Shown here in pieces: positions 43,846 through 52,869 of a stretch of 64,000 bases of DNA. This DNA is from Chitinophaga sp. HK235. Lineage in GTDB: Bacteria; Bacteroidota; Bacteroidia; Chitinophagales; Chitinophagaceae. The stretch's first letter is position 1, and the number at the start of each line of letters is the position of its first letter. The notes beneath the pieces were generated by a model. The model was not told where the DNA came from. It was given only the letters and a program-made list of their open reading frames with translations, and did no database searches. The stretch lies in contig NZ_CP073766.1 in assembly GCF_018255755.1 (NCBI RefSeq), forward strand, positions 4,896,501 to 4,960,500, written 5' to 3'. The position numbers and the translations under genes are program-made.

Positions 43846-44412
43846 ATGATCATCATTGACGATAAATACATTAGTGACGAAATAGTTGAGGAGCAGTTTG
43901 TATGCAATCTGTCTGCCTGTAAAGGTGCCTGCTGCGTAGCCGGCGACTGCGGCGCGCCGCTGGATAAAGCCGAAACCAAGACCCTGAAAAAAATATATCC
44001 GCAGATTAAATCCTATCTCCGCCCTGAAGGCATTGAAGAGATAGAACGTACCGGCACCAACACTACCGACAAAGAATACGGATATGTAACACCGATTGTC
44101 AACAATGGCATCTGTGCCTATGCAAATGTAGATGCCAACGGCATCGTGGGCTGCGGCATAGAAAAAGCTTACAACGACGGCATAATCGATTTTAAAAAAC
44201 CCGTCTCCTGCCATCTGTATCCTATACGTATTACCAAATACGAATCGTTTGAAGCGGTTAATTACGACCGCTGGGATATATGCAAACCTGCCTGCAAAAA
44301 TGGTAAAGCACTGAAAGTGCCTGTGTACCGCTTTCTGAAAGAAGCTATCATCAGAAAATACGGCACGGAATTTTATGAAGTACTGGATAAAATTGCTACC
44401 AAAAAGTATTGA
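43846..44412 (+). CDS. DUF3109-type cysteine-cluster protein, 188 aa
   Basis: The N-terminal cluster CNLSACKGACCVAGDCG and later cysteines (NNGICAY, GIVGCGIEK, PVSCHLYPIR, WDICKPACKNG) suggest a bound metal ion or iron-sulfur cluster, as in YkgJ-like CxxCxxxCC proteins. From memory it matches DUF3109, widespread in Bacteroidota and of unknown function. ATG 43846 (MIIIDDKYISDEIVEEQFVC) is chosen because the extra 19 residues from 43789 cross a promoter-like sequence. There is no signal peptide. Confidence 0.85.
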   Translation: MIIIDDKYISDEIVEEQFVCNLSACKGACCVAGDCGAPLDKAETKTLKKIYPQIKSYLRPEGIEEIERTGTNTTDKEYGYVTPIVNNGICAYANVDANGIVGCGIEKAYNDGIIDFKKPVSCHLYPIRITKYESFEAVNYDRWDICKPACKNGKALKVPVYRFLKEAIIRKYGTEFYEVLDKIATKKY

Positions 44413-44422
44413 TCCATTTTTT

Positions 44423-44459
44423 TTGATTTTGATAGTGTTGATAACCAGATCAAAATCAA
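44423..44459. promoter_or_regulatory. Inverted repeat upstream of the lutB-like gene
   Basis: TTGATTTTGAT (44423-44433) and ATCAAAATCAA (44449-44459) are perfect 11-bp arms with a 15-bp spacer. The spacer also contains TTGAT, which can pair with part of the right arm. It lies 11 bp after one stop codon and 43 bp before the next start, so it may be an operator or a terminator. Confidence 0.45.
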
Positions 44460-44501
44460 CTTCAAATGATCTATCTTTAATAAAGGAATTATCGTTTGCT
44501 T

Positions 44502-45878
44502 ATGCATCAAACAGCCTCCTCTTTTCTCGAAGCGAGTGAAAAAAAAGCGTTAGACCTTGGTCACCGCCAGACGATCAACTTCAACATAGGAAAATATAAT
44601 ACTGCTGTGAAGGCCGGTAAACAACAGTTTGCCGATCTCGCCATAGCACGTGAAAGAGCCAAGAATATCAAGTGGAGGGCGATCGAACATCTCGACAACC
44701 ACCTCGAAGAGTTTGAGATGAACTTCACCAAACGTGGCGGGAAAGTTATCTGGGCCGAAACAGCCGAACAGGTGCAACAGGAAATCCTCGCCATCTGTCA
44801 GGCCAAACAATGCAAAAGCATCGTCAAAAGTAAGTCCATGGCCACCGAAGAAGTACATCTGAACGACTTCCTGGCGCAGCACAACATCGAATGCGTAGAA
44901 ACGGACCTGGGTGAATATATACAGCAACTCGACGGAGAACCGCCCTACCATATTGTAACACCCGCCATGCATAAAAGCAAGGAAGATGTGGCCCGGCTCT
45001 TTGCTGAAAAACTAGGTACCGCACCTGACCTTACTCCCGAACAGCTCACGCTCGTGGCCCGGGAAAAATTAAGACAAAAATACCTGGAAGCAGAAATAGG
45101 CATCACCGGTGCCAACTTCATCATCGCAGATACCGGCTCTGTAGCGGTTACCGAGAATGAAGGTAATGCCCGCCTCAGCACTGCTTTTCCTAAAACACAT
45201 ATTGTACTGGTAGGCATCGAAAAGGTATTGCCTTCTGTGGCTGATCTGGCCCTCTTCTGGCCACTGCTGGCCACCTACGGCACCGGACAGAAAGTGACCG
45301 CCTACAACTCTATCTTCAGCGGCCCTCGCCAGGAAGGAGAAATCGATGGCCCGGAAGAAATGTATGTGATCCTGATGGACAACGGCCGGACCAATATCCT
45401 GAAAGACACCAGCGCCCGTGAAAGCCTTTACTGCATCCGTTGCGGCTCCTGCCTCAACGCCTGCCCCGTATATAAAAATATTGGCGGCCACAGTTACGCC
45501 ACTACCTACAGCGGCCCTATCGGCTCTGTCATCACTCCTCACCTGAAAGGGATGGACAACTACGTGCACCTTAGCTTTGCCTCTTCTCTCTGCGGCAACT
45601 GTACAGAAGTATGTCCGGTGCGAATCAATCTGCATGAGCTGTTGCTCCATAACAGACAAAAGGCCGTAGAAGAAAATCATACTTCCGGCGGGGAAAAATT
45701 TGCCTGGTTTGCATGGAAACAGGGCTGTACCAGCCGTAAGATGATGAACATGGCCAGTGGTAAAATGAAGAATTTCCTGTTGCGTAAGTTTTTTGCTAAA
45801 AGCTGGGGAGACAACAGAGAGCTGCCGGTATTTGCCGCCAAGTCTTTCAATCAGCTGTGGAAAGAACGAAAAGGTTAA
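44502..45878 (+). CDS. lutB: LutB-like iron-sulfur protein (lactate utilisation), 458 aa
   Basis: The N-terminal part is an LUD domain (about 70-300: CKSIVKSKSMATEEVHLND, GITGANFIIADTGSVAVTENEGNARL). It is followed by a two-cluster ferredoxin-like domain with CIRCGSCLNACPVY and CGNCTEVCPV. This is the architecture of LutB/YkgF, which acts with LutA and LutC to oxidise L-lactate to pyruvate. ATG 44502 is preferred to TTG 44496. Neither lutA nor lutC is adjacent; the flanking genes are unrelated. The 3' end overlaps the convergent TonB-type gene by 4 bp. Confidence 0.88.
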   Translation: MHQTASSFLEASEKKALDLGHRQTINFNIGKYNTAVKAGKQQFADLAIARERAKNIKWRAIEHLDNHLEEFEMNFTKRGGKVIWAETAEQVQQEILAICQAKQCKSIVKSKSMATEEVHLNDFLAQHNIECVETDLGEYIQQLDGEPPYHIVTPAMHKSKEDVARLFAEKLGTAPDLTPEQLTLVAREKLRQKYLEAEIGITGANFIIADTGSVAVTENEGNARLSTAFPKTHIVLVGIEKVLPSVADLALFWPLLATYGTGQKVTAYNSIFSGPRQEGEIDGPEEMYVILMDNGRTNILKDTSARESLYCIRCGSCLNACPVYKNIGGHSYATTYSGPIGSVITPHLKGMDNYVHLSFASSLCGNCTEVCPVRINLHELLLHNRQKAVEENHTSGGEKFAWFAWKQGCTSRKMMNMASGKMKNFLLRKFFAKSWGDNRELPVFAAKSFNQLWKERKG

Positions 45879-46996
45879 TCCGCTTTCACTTTAAATATCA
45901 CCTCCAGTGTAACCCTGGCAGGTTTTCCATCTGATGCTGGCTTCCATGCCGGCCCTTCCTTCACCACCCGGATTGCTTCTGCATCGCAGGCAGCATTCAG
46001 GCTTTTGACTACTGTAATCTCATGTAATGTACTATCAGGCATTACGGTAAAAGTGAGTGTGACCACTCCGTCAAACTTATTCTCCGGGTTGATGGTATGG
46101 TTTTGCAGATACTGTTGATAAGCGATACGGCCTATAACCGGTGCAGGGAGTGTATCATAAGGCATTTGAATGCGGGCTCCTCTTTTAGACATCACAGCTA
46201 CTCCAGGGGTTTTTCCCTGTACAGCTTCAGATACCGCATAGTTACCCGCATATGCATTGCTCATTCGCTGACTGTCTTCTCTGGAGGCTTTGTCAAACAT
46301 ATGTCCATCGCTCTTCGCCGCCTCAGCTGCCGGCGGAGGTGCCATGGCAGGGCTGGCAGCCAGTAACGCCCCTTCAGCCGGAGCTGCCTTTTTAAGCATC
46401 AGCACAGGCTCCCGTTTTAACGTTTTCTCTTCTGCAGCTTTAGTTACCTGTTTATCATCACGGGCTGTTACATCTGCTGCAGGTGCAGCTATTTCAGCCT
46501 GAATGGTGGCAGGTGCGGTACGCTGCCGCACATATCCTTCTTTTTTATCGGCGGCCTTTTCTGTTATACCTACTGCAGGTGCGGCGGCAGGCGCCGGTAC
46601 AGCAGAAGGAGCAACAGGTGTTTCCTGTTTGGTTATATCTGCCTGGGCAATGGATACTTCAGTTACTTTCCGGTGCTGTTCGTGGAACAGGAACCAGCCT
46701 CCGGTAAATAACAGCAACAAAATAGCCGCAGCGGCTGCCCAACGGGTATACATTGGCCGGACCACTGTTTTGCGCGGCGCTACCCGATCGGCCAAACGGG
46801 CCATCAGTTCATCCTGATGAACTTGCTGGTCAGGGTTGTGCAGGGTATAACCTTCCAGTGCGTCCGCCAGGAACGGGTCATCCAGCGCCTGGCGTTCCAG
46901 GTCGTGCATGGCCTTGTCATTCAGCTCTCCGGCCAGGTACTGGCGGATTAGCTCGGCGCTTACGTTGGGCTTGTTATGTGCGTCCTTGTCAGGCAT
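45875..46996 (-). CDS. TonB C-terminal, anti-sigma-like transmembrane protein, 373 aa
   Basis: Residues about 10-60 (SAELIRQYLAGELNDKAMHDLERQALDDPFLADALEGY) form the helical N-terminal domain typical of Bacteroidota anti-sigma factors. One membrane helix (about 86-105, AAAAILLLLFTGGWFLF) leads to an Ala/Pro-rich periplasmic linker. A TonB-like C-terminal domain (about 290-372) follows, with FDGVVTLTFTVMPDSTLHEITV. Before it, AVQGKTPGVAVMSKRGARIQ resembles the plug of SusC-type receptors. The gene overlaps the ECF sigma gene by 8 bp, so it probably holds that sigma factor and senses a periplasmic event. Confidence 0.85.
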   Translation of the reverse strand: MPDKDAHNKPNVSAELIRQYLAGELNDKAMHDLERQALDDPFLADALEGYTLHNPDQQVHQDELMARLADRVAPRKTVVRPMYTRWAAAAAILLLLFTGGWFLFHEQHRKVTEVSIAQADITKQETPVAPSAVPAPAAAPAVGITEKAADKKEGYVRQRTAPATIQAEIAAPAADVTARDDKQVTKAAEEKTLKREPVLMLKKAAPAEGALLAASPAMAPPPAAEAAKSDGHMFDKASREDSQRMSNAYAGNYAVSEAVQGKTPGVAVMSKRGARIQMPYDTLPAPVIGRIAYQQYLQNHTINPENKFDGVVTLTFTVMPDSTLHEITVVKSLNAACDAEAIRVVKEGPAWKPASDGKPARVTLEVIFKVKAD

Positions 46997-47570
46997 GTTG
47001 TTGCTCCATACAAATTTTAAGGTTACGTTTTCCGTTCTGGATATAACTCTTCACCTTATTCAGGTCATATCCGGTGATGACAGACACCTCGCGGTAGCTT
47101 TTTTCTTTCAGGTAAAACAGGTTTACACTGCGCTTTTGCTCTTCCGGCAAGGTTTCCAGACATTTTTCCATAGTCTGGAGGTTGTCTTCCAGCGTGACTT
47201 CACCGTCATGATGCGCCAATTCTCCGTTTTCCATAAGCGGCGAATCATCTTCAATGGTCACCTGCATAGACTCCTTGTTTTTCATGGCCCGGATCTTCAT
47301 CAGGCAATGATTTCTGGCCAGCACATGCAGCCAGCTTTTGAAGTTCTGCACTTCATGCTGCTTCAGCTTGCCGATCAGGTCCTCAAAGATCTGCATCACA
47401 GCGTCTTTGCTGCCTTCTTCATCAAAATACTGCAGACATACCCCATACACCAGGTTCATATAACGCTGGTACAGGGCAGCCAGTAACTCCAGATTGCCGG
47501 AAGTTTTATACTCCCGGATCAGATCTGAGTCAGCGGTTTCCCGCATCATATTATGCTGAATAAAGGCCAT
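46989..47570 (-). CDS. ECF-family RNA polymerase sigma factor, 193 aa
   Basis: Region 2 is ALYQRYMNLVYGVCLQYFDEEGSKDAVMQIFEDLIGKL with NFKSWLHVLARNHCLMKIR. Region 4 is CLETLPEEQKRSVNLFYLKEKSYREVSVITGYDLNKVKSYIQNGKRNLK. A longer than usual acidic linker (EDDSPLMENGELAHHDGEVTLED) joins them. ATG 47570 is chosen over TTG 47579; ATGs 7 and 8 codons later are possible. Overlap with the downstream TonB-type gene indicates a sigma/anti-sigma pair. Confidence 0.9.
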   Translation of the reverse strand: MAFIQHNMMRETADSDLIREYKTSGNLELLAALYQRYMNLVYGVCLQYFDEEGSKDAVMQIFEDLIGKLKQHEVQNFKSWLHVLARNHCLMKIRAMKNKESMQVTIEDDSPLMENGELAHHDGEVTLEDNLQTMEKCLETLPEEQKRSVNLFYLKEKSYREVSVITGYDLNKVKSYIQNGKRNLKICMEQQHA

Positions 47571-47630
47571 GGACAACAATACTATGGATTTTCAGGCAAA
47601 GGCGCCAGTTTTTTTTATGCTGCTGATTAC

Positions 47631-47666
47631 AAAAAAGCGGAGCATCACCTTCCGGTGATCTCCGCT
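47631..47666 (-). terminator. Intrinsic terminator of purH
   Basis: AGCGGAGCATCACC (47636-47649) pairs with GGTGATCTCCGCT (47654-47666), leaving one bulged C and a 4-nt loop. On the minus strand it runs into TTTTTT. It starts 34 bp after the purH stop. Confidence 0.85.
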
Positions 47667-47700
47667 CTCTGTAATATGTAGTGTATTTGCTTTAAGAAGA

Positions 47701-49215
47701 TTAGTGGCGGAAGTGACGCATACCGGTCATTACCATCACCATATCATGCTGTTTGCAGAATTCAACTGAATCGTTGTCGCGAACAGAACCACCCGGCTGA
47801 ATCACCGCATTGATACCCTGTTCGTGAGCAATACGTACACAGTCATCGAATGGGAAGAAGGCATCGGAAGCCATCACCGCGCCTTTCAGGTCGAAGCTGA
47901 ACTGGCCTGCTTTTTCAATAGCATGACGGAGTGCATCGATACGGGAGGTCTGACCACAGCCTTTACCAATCAGCTGTTTGTTTTTCACCAGCGCAATCGC
48001 GTTGGATTTCAGGTGTTTGCACACAATATTGGCAAACTCCAGGTCAGATTTCTGCTCTGCTGTGGCTGCGTGAGCCCCTACATCATTCCATTCTTTGTAG
48101 TTACCGTTGTCACCATCCTGCAGCAGCACGCCGTTCAGTACATTTTTAAACATGTATTTGCTGCTTACGGGCTGTTTCTGCTCCAGCAGGATACGGTTTT
48201 TCTTGGCTTGCAGTACAGTGAGGGCTTCTGCTTCAAATCCGGGAGCAATCAGTATTTCAAAGAAAATTTCGTTGATGGCTTCGGCTGTTGTTTTATCGAT
48301 GGTTTTGTTGGACACCAGCACACCACCAAAAGCACTTTCCTTATCGCCGGCCAGCGCTGCATCCCAGGCTTCTTTCAGCGTAGGACGGGAAGCGATGCCG
48401 CATACGTTGGTATGTTTGATTACGGCGAAGGTTGTTTCGGTAAACTCCTGGATCAGCTGGCAGGCAGCATCTACGTCCACGAGGTTGTTGAAAGACAGTT
48501 CCTTGCCATGCAGCTTGTTAAAGATCTCATTCAGGTTACCGTAGTAAACACCGCGCTGGTGAGGGTTTTCACCGTAACGGTTCACTTGTCCCTGCGGAGC
48601 AGACACCTGGAAATAATCACCGGGCTCGTTGTTCAGGAAATACTGAGAGATGGCCACATCGTAGTTGGCACATACTTCAAATGCTTTAGCAGCGAAGTTT
48701 CTGCGGTCCTGGATAGTCGTAGCGCCATTGTTTTCAGTCAGCACCTTTTCGAGGTCAGCATACTGGTCTTTGGAGGCAACGATCACTACGTCTTTGAAAT
48801 TTTTGCCTGCAGCACGAATCAGGGAAACACCGCCTATGTCTATCTTCTCAATGATCGCCTGCTCTTCTGTTGTACTCTTTACGGTTTCTTCGAAAGGATA
48901 CAGGTCTACGATCACCAGGTCTATTTCCGGGATCTCGTATTGTTTCAGCTGTTCCAGGTCCTGCGGATTTTCGCGACGGGCCAGGATACCACCAAATACT
49001 TTAGGATGCAGTGTTTTCACACGGCCACCCAGAATAGAAGGATAAGCTGTCAGATCTTCTACTGCCACACACTTTACGCCCTGCTCCTCAATAAATTTTT
49101 GTGTACCACCGGTAGAATAGATGGTCACACCTTGTTCACCTAACTTTTTTACAATGTTCTCCAGGTTATCTTTATAGAAAACGGAGATCAGCGCTGATTT
49201 AATTTGCTTTTGCAT
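47701..49215 (-). CDS. purH: Bifunctional AICAR transformylase / IMP cyclohydrolase
   Basis: PurH performs the last two steps of de novo purine synthesis, formylating AICAR with 10-formyl-THF and closing the ring to IMP. Residues 1 to about 130 are the MGS-like IMP cyclohydrolase domain (ALISVFYKDNLENIVKKL, YSTGGTQKFIEEQGV, GGRVKTLHPKVFGGILARR). The remainder is the transformylase, with the substrate-binding KHTNVCG motif, NRYGENPHQRG and, near the end, DAFFPFDDCVRIAHEQGINAVIQPGGSVRD. Length (504) is typical. It stands alone, with its own terminator. Confidence 0.97.
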   Translation of the reverse strand: MQKQIKSALISVFYKDNLENIVKKLGEQGVTIYSTGGTQKFIEEQGVKCVAVEDLTAYPSILGGRVKTLHPKVFGGILARRENPQDLEQLKQYEIPEIDLVIVDLYPFEETVKSTTEEQAIIEKIDIGGVSLIRAAGKNFKDVVIVASKDQYADLEKVLTENNGATTIQDRRNFAAKAFEVCANYDVAISQYFLNNEPGDYFQVSAPQGQVNRYGENPHQRGVYYGNLNEIFNKLHGKELSFNNLVDVDAACQLIQEFTETTFAVIKHTNVCGIASRPTLKEAWDAALAGDKESAFGGVLVSNKTIDKTTAEAINEIFFEILIAPGFEAEALTVLQAKKNRILLEQKQPVSSKYMFKNVLNGVLLQDGDNGNYKEWNDVGAHAATAEQKSDLEFANIVCKHLKSNAIALVKNKQLIGKGCGQTSRIDALRHAIEKAGQFSFDLKGAVMASDAFFPFDDCVRIAHEQGINAVIQPGGSVRDNDSVEFCKQHDMVMVMTGMRHFRH

Positions 49216-49417
49216 GGATGGAAAACATTAGAAATTTTAATAACATAGGCTCCCTGGTGCGGAACCGAAAAGCTGCGCGAAGTTAACACGTAAGTCTCAT
49301 TTTTCCATTGCCTGCTTGTCGAGACATAAAATTAAAGTACCCGTAAAGCCAGACAGGGTGGGAAAACCATTAATTTGGTTTTTATTTTTTTCACCTATCA
49401 AAATCAGCATTAAACCT

Positions 49418-50287
49418 ATGAAGTTATTGTTATCCCTTCTGTGCTGTACCATCATTCTGTTGTCAGCAAAAGGACAAAGTTATCCGGACATTGTTACCTA
49501 CCACACCACCCAGACTGCTACTTATGGCACCAAAATCAAGACTAATCTGGGCTTTGTGAATGGCAATCACATGCCCACCATCATTATTGAAGGCTATAAT
49601 TTCGGGACCGGCGAAACGATTGGGCTGGTCATCAATTTTTACATTTATGGAGATGTGTTTATGCGCTACAATGTAGCCTCCTTCGGCTCCTTTACTCCCC
49701 CCATGTACCTCGCCAACGAGGGCGGGAAGGTGGTAATCTTTATGGACAGCCGTGAGTATTACCAGCGTTTTGCCGTAAGAGCTTTCGCCAAAGGACAGGC
49801 CGATTACGCTGCCAACTATCAGGGATGGACAGTTGCAGACGAAGCCATTAGCCCAACTGCCACACAGAAAACACGCCTTACCTATCAGAACAAGTTTCCC
49901 GGCCAGATAGTGTTGCCTGGGAACAGCCTCTGGACCGAAACCAATGTAGGTATTGGCACTACCAATCCCGGTTCCGCCAAACTGGCTGTAGAAGGCCTGC
50001 TCAGTGCCCGTAAGGTAAAAGTGACAAGCGTCAACCCATGGCCCGACTATGTTTTTGAAAATAACTATCCGCTGATGTCTCTGGAAGCCACGGAAGAATA
50101 TATCCGTACCCACAAACATCTGCCTCAAATGCCCACTGCCGGGGAAGTTGCTACCAACGGCCTTGATCTGGGAGAGATGAACCGCAGACTGCTGGAGAAA
50201 ATGGAGGAAATGACCCTTCATATGATTGAAATGAAGAAGAAAATCAATGAACTGGAAGATAAGCTCCGGCAACAACAGCAGCCTTAA
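49418..50287 (+). CDS. Secreted protein with C-terminal coiled coil, unknown function, 289 aa
   Basis: ATG 49418 gives a signal peptide, MKLLLSLLCCTIILLSAKGQ, with cleavage before SYPD; the frame from 49316 is rejected for lack of such a start. The middle (about 25-190) is a beta-rich domain. Then comes the segment VGIGTTNPGSAKLAVEGLLS, which in Bacteroidota often precedes a trimeric or intramolecular-chaperone-like tail. The C-terminus (about 215-285) contains YPLMSLEATEEYIRTHKHLPQMP, then a heptad-rich helix MNRRLLEKMEEMTLHMIEMKKK. The pattern resembles tail-fibre-like surface proteins. It overlaps the convergent comEC gene by 4 bp. Confidence 0.75.
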   Translation: MKLLLSLLCCTIILLSAKGQSYPDIVTYHTTQTATYGTKIKTNLGFVNGNHMPTIIIEGYNFGTGETIGLVINFYIYGDVFMRYNVASFGSFTPPMYLANEGGKVVIFMDSREYYQRFAVRAFAKGQADYAANYQGWTVADEAISPTATQKTRLTYQNKFPGQIVLPGNSLWTETNVGIGTTNPGSAKLAVEGLLSARKVKVTSVNPWPDYVFENNYPLMSLEATEEYIRTHKHLPQMPTAGEVATNGLDLGEMNRRLLEKMEEMTLHMIEMKKKINELEDKLRQQQQP

Positions 50288-52431
50288 AAGCTGATCATGC
50301 AGGCTCCTTCATCCGGAATACTGTAACAGGGCTGTTTTAACTCCCGGCATTCCTGCGTCCAGCGCCGGATACGGCCGGACGAACAGGCAGCACCAAAGAT
50401 GACGGTATCACAGCGGAAGTACTCCCGTAGCTGCCGGATGTTTAGCGGCGAGTTGTGGTTGAGCAACAGATAATTTATTTTAATTCCACTGGGATGGGCT
50501 GCTGGCAGTGCACTATCCCCGATGCTGGTTGTTTTACTCCCCTTCCTGTAATAAGAAACCGGCAGTGCACTGTCGATGATCAGCAACCGTTTGTGGCCAA
50601 AGTGCAGATAGCGGCCGTGCTGCCGGCAGTTGCTGACCATTCCGGGAGTCACACCCAACATTGTTCTTGCTGAACGTAACTGTGTAGCGGCAGGCATCTG
50701 CCAGAGACTGTCGCTGCCTATAAACTGTACCTTACCCTCTCCAATACAGTCGATCGCCGTATAGGCGGGCACGTTATAGATGATCAGTTGCTGCCGTTGC
50801 AGCGTTAGCAGTTGACGGACTGCTTTGTCAGCCACCATGGCCCAACCGCAGACCAGCGCCACCCATAGTCCGGTGCGGAACTTCTGCAACCACCATACCG
50901 CGAGACCCGCCAGCAGGGCGTAAAAGCAGCCGGTTTGCAGGAGGCTTAGCTGCAGGTCTCCGATGACGGCGTAAGGTAGTTCTCCCAACCATTCCACCCC
51001 GGCATTCATCCACCGGATTACCAGCCGGATAGCCAGTCCTGTCCATTCTGCGAGCATAACACAAGGCGTCATCAGCAGTAATAATACTTCTCCATAAATC
51101 ACTACAGTAGACAGCGGAACAGCCAGCAGATTGGCTGGTAGAAAATAACAGGGGAACTGATGAAAATAGTAAATGGATACCGGCAAAGTGAGTATCTGTG
51201 CAGCTATTGACAACGCGGTCGTTTGCCACAGCAGTGTGGCCCATCTCCACCTGAACTGCAGCAGTTCAGACAGGGGCGTATAAAACAACAGGATACTCAG
51301 CACCGCCAGGTAAGAGAGCTGAAAACCTGCGTCCACAGCCAGCCAGGGCTTATAGCACAACAATACAAAAGCCGAAGCAGCCAGGGTGTTGTAGGTGCTG
51401 GCACGCCGGTTCAGTAACAGTTGTCCGATTGTAATACCGGAGAACATAACGGCTGCTCTTAATACAGATGCCGAAGCCCCTGTCAGCAGGGCGAATCCCC
51501 ATAATACGCTTAAAATAACCAGGGCTTTCACCCCATTGGCGAGGGTGCTGGCAGGCAGCCAGCGCAACAGCCATAACAGGGTACCGTATAGCAGTGCCAG
51601 GTGCATGCCGGAGATAGCGATGACATGTACAATACCGGTATTGCTGTAGCTGTTGACCATGTCTTTGTCGAGGTCCTGGCGGTAGCCGATGAGCAGCGCT
51701 TCTGCCATACCGGCTTCAGGCCCTTCTCCGATATTTGTTTTCAGGCTATGCAGACAAAAATCTCTTGCCTTCAGCAGCCAGGCGGTCAGATCCCGGACCG
51801 GAGGCTGTTGCAGCTGGTGATAGTCTCCGGCACGCAGATATACCTGGTGATAGATCTGCTGTGCCGCACAATACTGCCGGTAATCGAACGCACCGGGATT
51901 GCCGTTGTTTTTGATTATAACAGGCTTTTTAGCCAACAATAACCGTGCTCCGTACACCAATCCCACCGAAGCGGTGTCCCTGCTAAAATAGGCCAGTAAA
52001 TGCCCTTTTACAGGTTTCAACTTACCATGTGTGTATACCCCCTCAATACTCAGGACGGTTTTGCGCGTGCGGACCTTCTCCTGCAGAGGTTCTTCTACCT
52101 TTGCCAGCAGGAAATTTCCCTCATTTTCGGGTGCAGAAAAGTACCCGTCTTGTCCTCGAATGTCGGCACAAACCAGCAACAGCGCCCCGCTGCAGAGGAT
52201 CATGATAAAAATAAGCAACCCACCAGCCCATGAATAACGATAGCGATAAGCCAGTGGCAACCGGCTCAAGCCCCATACCACCCCAAATGCGGTCAGGATA
52301 AGTATATACAGGGATAATGCGGAAAGCTGTAAATTCAGCTGTATGAAAATACCGGCCAGCAAAGGGACCGTCAAACGTAGAAAGGGCGCACGTTTCCAGT
52401 ACGCCACAAACATGGGGGATTCAAACTGCAT
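50284..52431 (-). CDS. ComEC/Rec2-family DNA uptake channel protein, 715 aa
   Basis: This polytopic membrane protein is expected to carry single-stranded DNA across the inner membrane during transformation. An N-terminal hydrophobic region with an OB-like DUF4131 domain (about 20-190) is followed by the Competence domain (about 225-500), whose signature is YSNTGIVHVIAISGMHLALLYG. The C-terminal soluble part (about 525-715) is a short, degenerate metallo-beta-lactamase-like region, without the HxHxDH metal motif. Other competence genes are absent from the window, so actual DNA uptake is not established. Confidence 0.88.
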   Translation of the reverse strand: MQFESPMFVAYWKRAPFLRLTVPLLAGIFIQLNLQLSALSLYILILTAFGVVWGLSRLPLAYRYRYSWAGGLLIFIMILCSGALLLVCADIRGQDGYFSAPENEGNFLLAKVEEPLQEKVRTRKTVLSIEGVYTHGKLKPVKGHLLAYFSRDTASVGLVYGARLLLAKKPVIIKNNGNPGAFDYRQYCAAQQIYHQVYLRAGDYHQLQQPPVRDLTAWLLKARDFCLHSLKTNIGEGPEAGMAEALLIGYRQDLDKDMVNSYSNTGIVHVIAISGMHLALLYGTLLWLLRWLPASTLANGVKALVILSVLWGFALLTGASASVLRAAVMFSGITIGQLLLNRRASTYNTLAASAFVLLCYKPWLAVDAGFQLSYLAVLSILLFYTPLSELLQFRWRWATLLWQTTALSIAAQILTLPVSIYYFHQFPCYFLPANLLAVPLSTVVIYGEVLLLLMTPCVMLAEWTGLAIRLVIRWMNAGVEWLGELPYAVIGDLQLSLLQTGCFYALLAGLAVWWLQKFRTGLWVALVCGWAMVADKAVRQLLTLQRQQLIIYNVPAYTAIDCIGEGKVQFIGSDSLWQMPAATQLRSARTMLGVTPGMVSNCRQHGRYLHFGHKRLLIIDSALPVSYYRKGSKTTSIGDSALPAAHPSGIKINYLLLNHNSPLNIRQLREYFRCDTVIFGAACSSGRIRRWTQECRELKQPCYSIPDEGACMISF

Positions 52432-52752
52432 GGGGTTAACATTTTTTGCAGTCTTAAATGTAGGAATTAAACCGTCTCAAAAACGCAAAAACAGCATATA
52501 CGAAAAATGTATGATAGCTTGGTAACTTCTGCTTCAGGACGTGTTAACGTAAATTATGTGCTAAAAATTCAACTTATTTAATATATTAAAAATCAATCAT
52601 TTCAATATTTTAACTTTCCAAATCTGTTATTGATTAGTTAACATCTTCTTTAAATATAATATTATTTGTAAAATGCATTACCGGTCACGCTATTTGTGTC
52701 GTATCAAGATTCAATAGTCGTGTCTTTAATGGTTATTTTGAGGGAAAAGAAG

Positions 52753-52774
52753 GAGCCTGATCTTTATCAGGCTC
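52753..52774 (-). terminator. Second terminator hairpin downstream of carB
   Basis: GAGCCTGAT (52753-52761) and ATCAGGCTC (52766-52774) form a perfect 9-bp stem around CTTT. A pyrimidine-rich stretch follows on the minus strand. It would catch transcripts escaping the first hairpin. Confidence 0.65.
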
Positions 52775-52816
52775 TGTTATTTTAGAGCAATTCCAAACTA
52801 AAACAATATAAGCAAA

Positions 52817-52847
52817 AAGCCCGTCAGTATAGAACTGACGGGCTTTC
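52817..52847 (-). terminator. First terminator hairpin downstream of carB
   Basis: AAAGCCCGTCAGT (52817-52829) and ACTGACGGGCTTT (52835-52847) form a perfect 13-bp stem around a 5-nt loop. On the minus strand it ends in TTTTTG. It lies 23 bp after the carB stop. Confidence 0.87.
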
Positions 52848-52869
52848 GCTTTTTATATCTGACACTGTC

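Larger units (their letters stand above)
52432..52869. other. Spacer between comEC and carB with two terminator hairpins
   Basis: This 438-bp region holds the upstream region of comEC on its left (AT-rich, no clear -7 box) and two tandem hairpins ending carB on its right. No small gene or tRNA was seen. Confidence 0.55.

Noticed and set aside
47824..49143. Plus-strand frame (439 codons) opposite purH
   Set aside because: purH on the other strand is unmistakable through its full length, and the antisense product shows only low-complexity hydrophobic and Cys/Phe-rich sequence.
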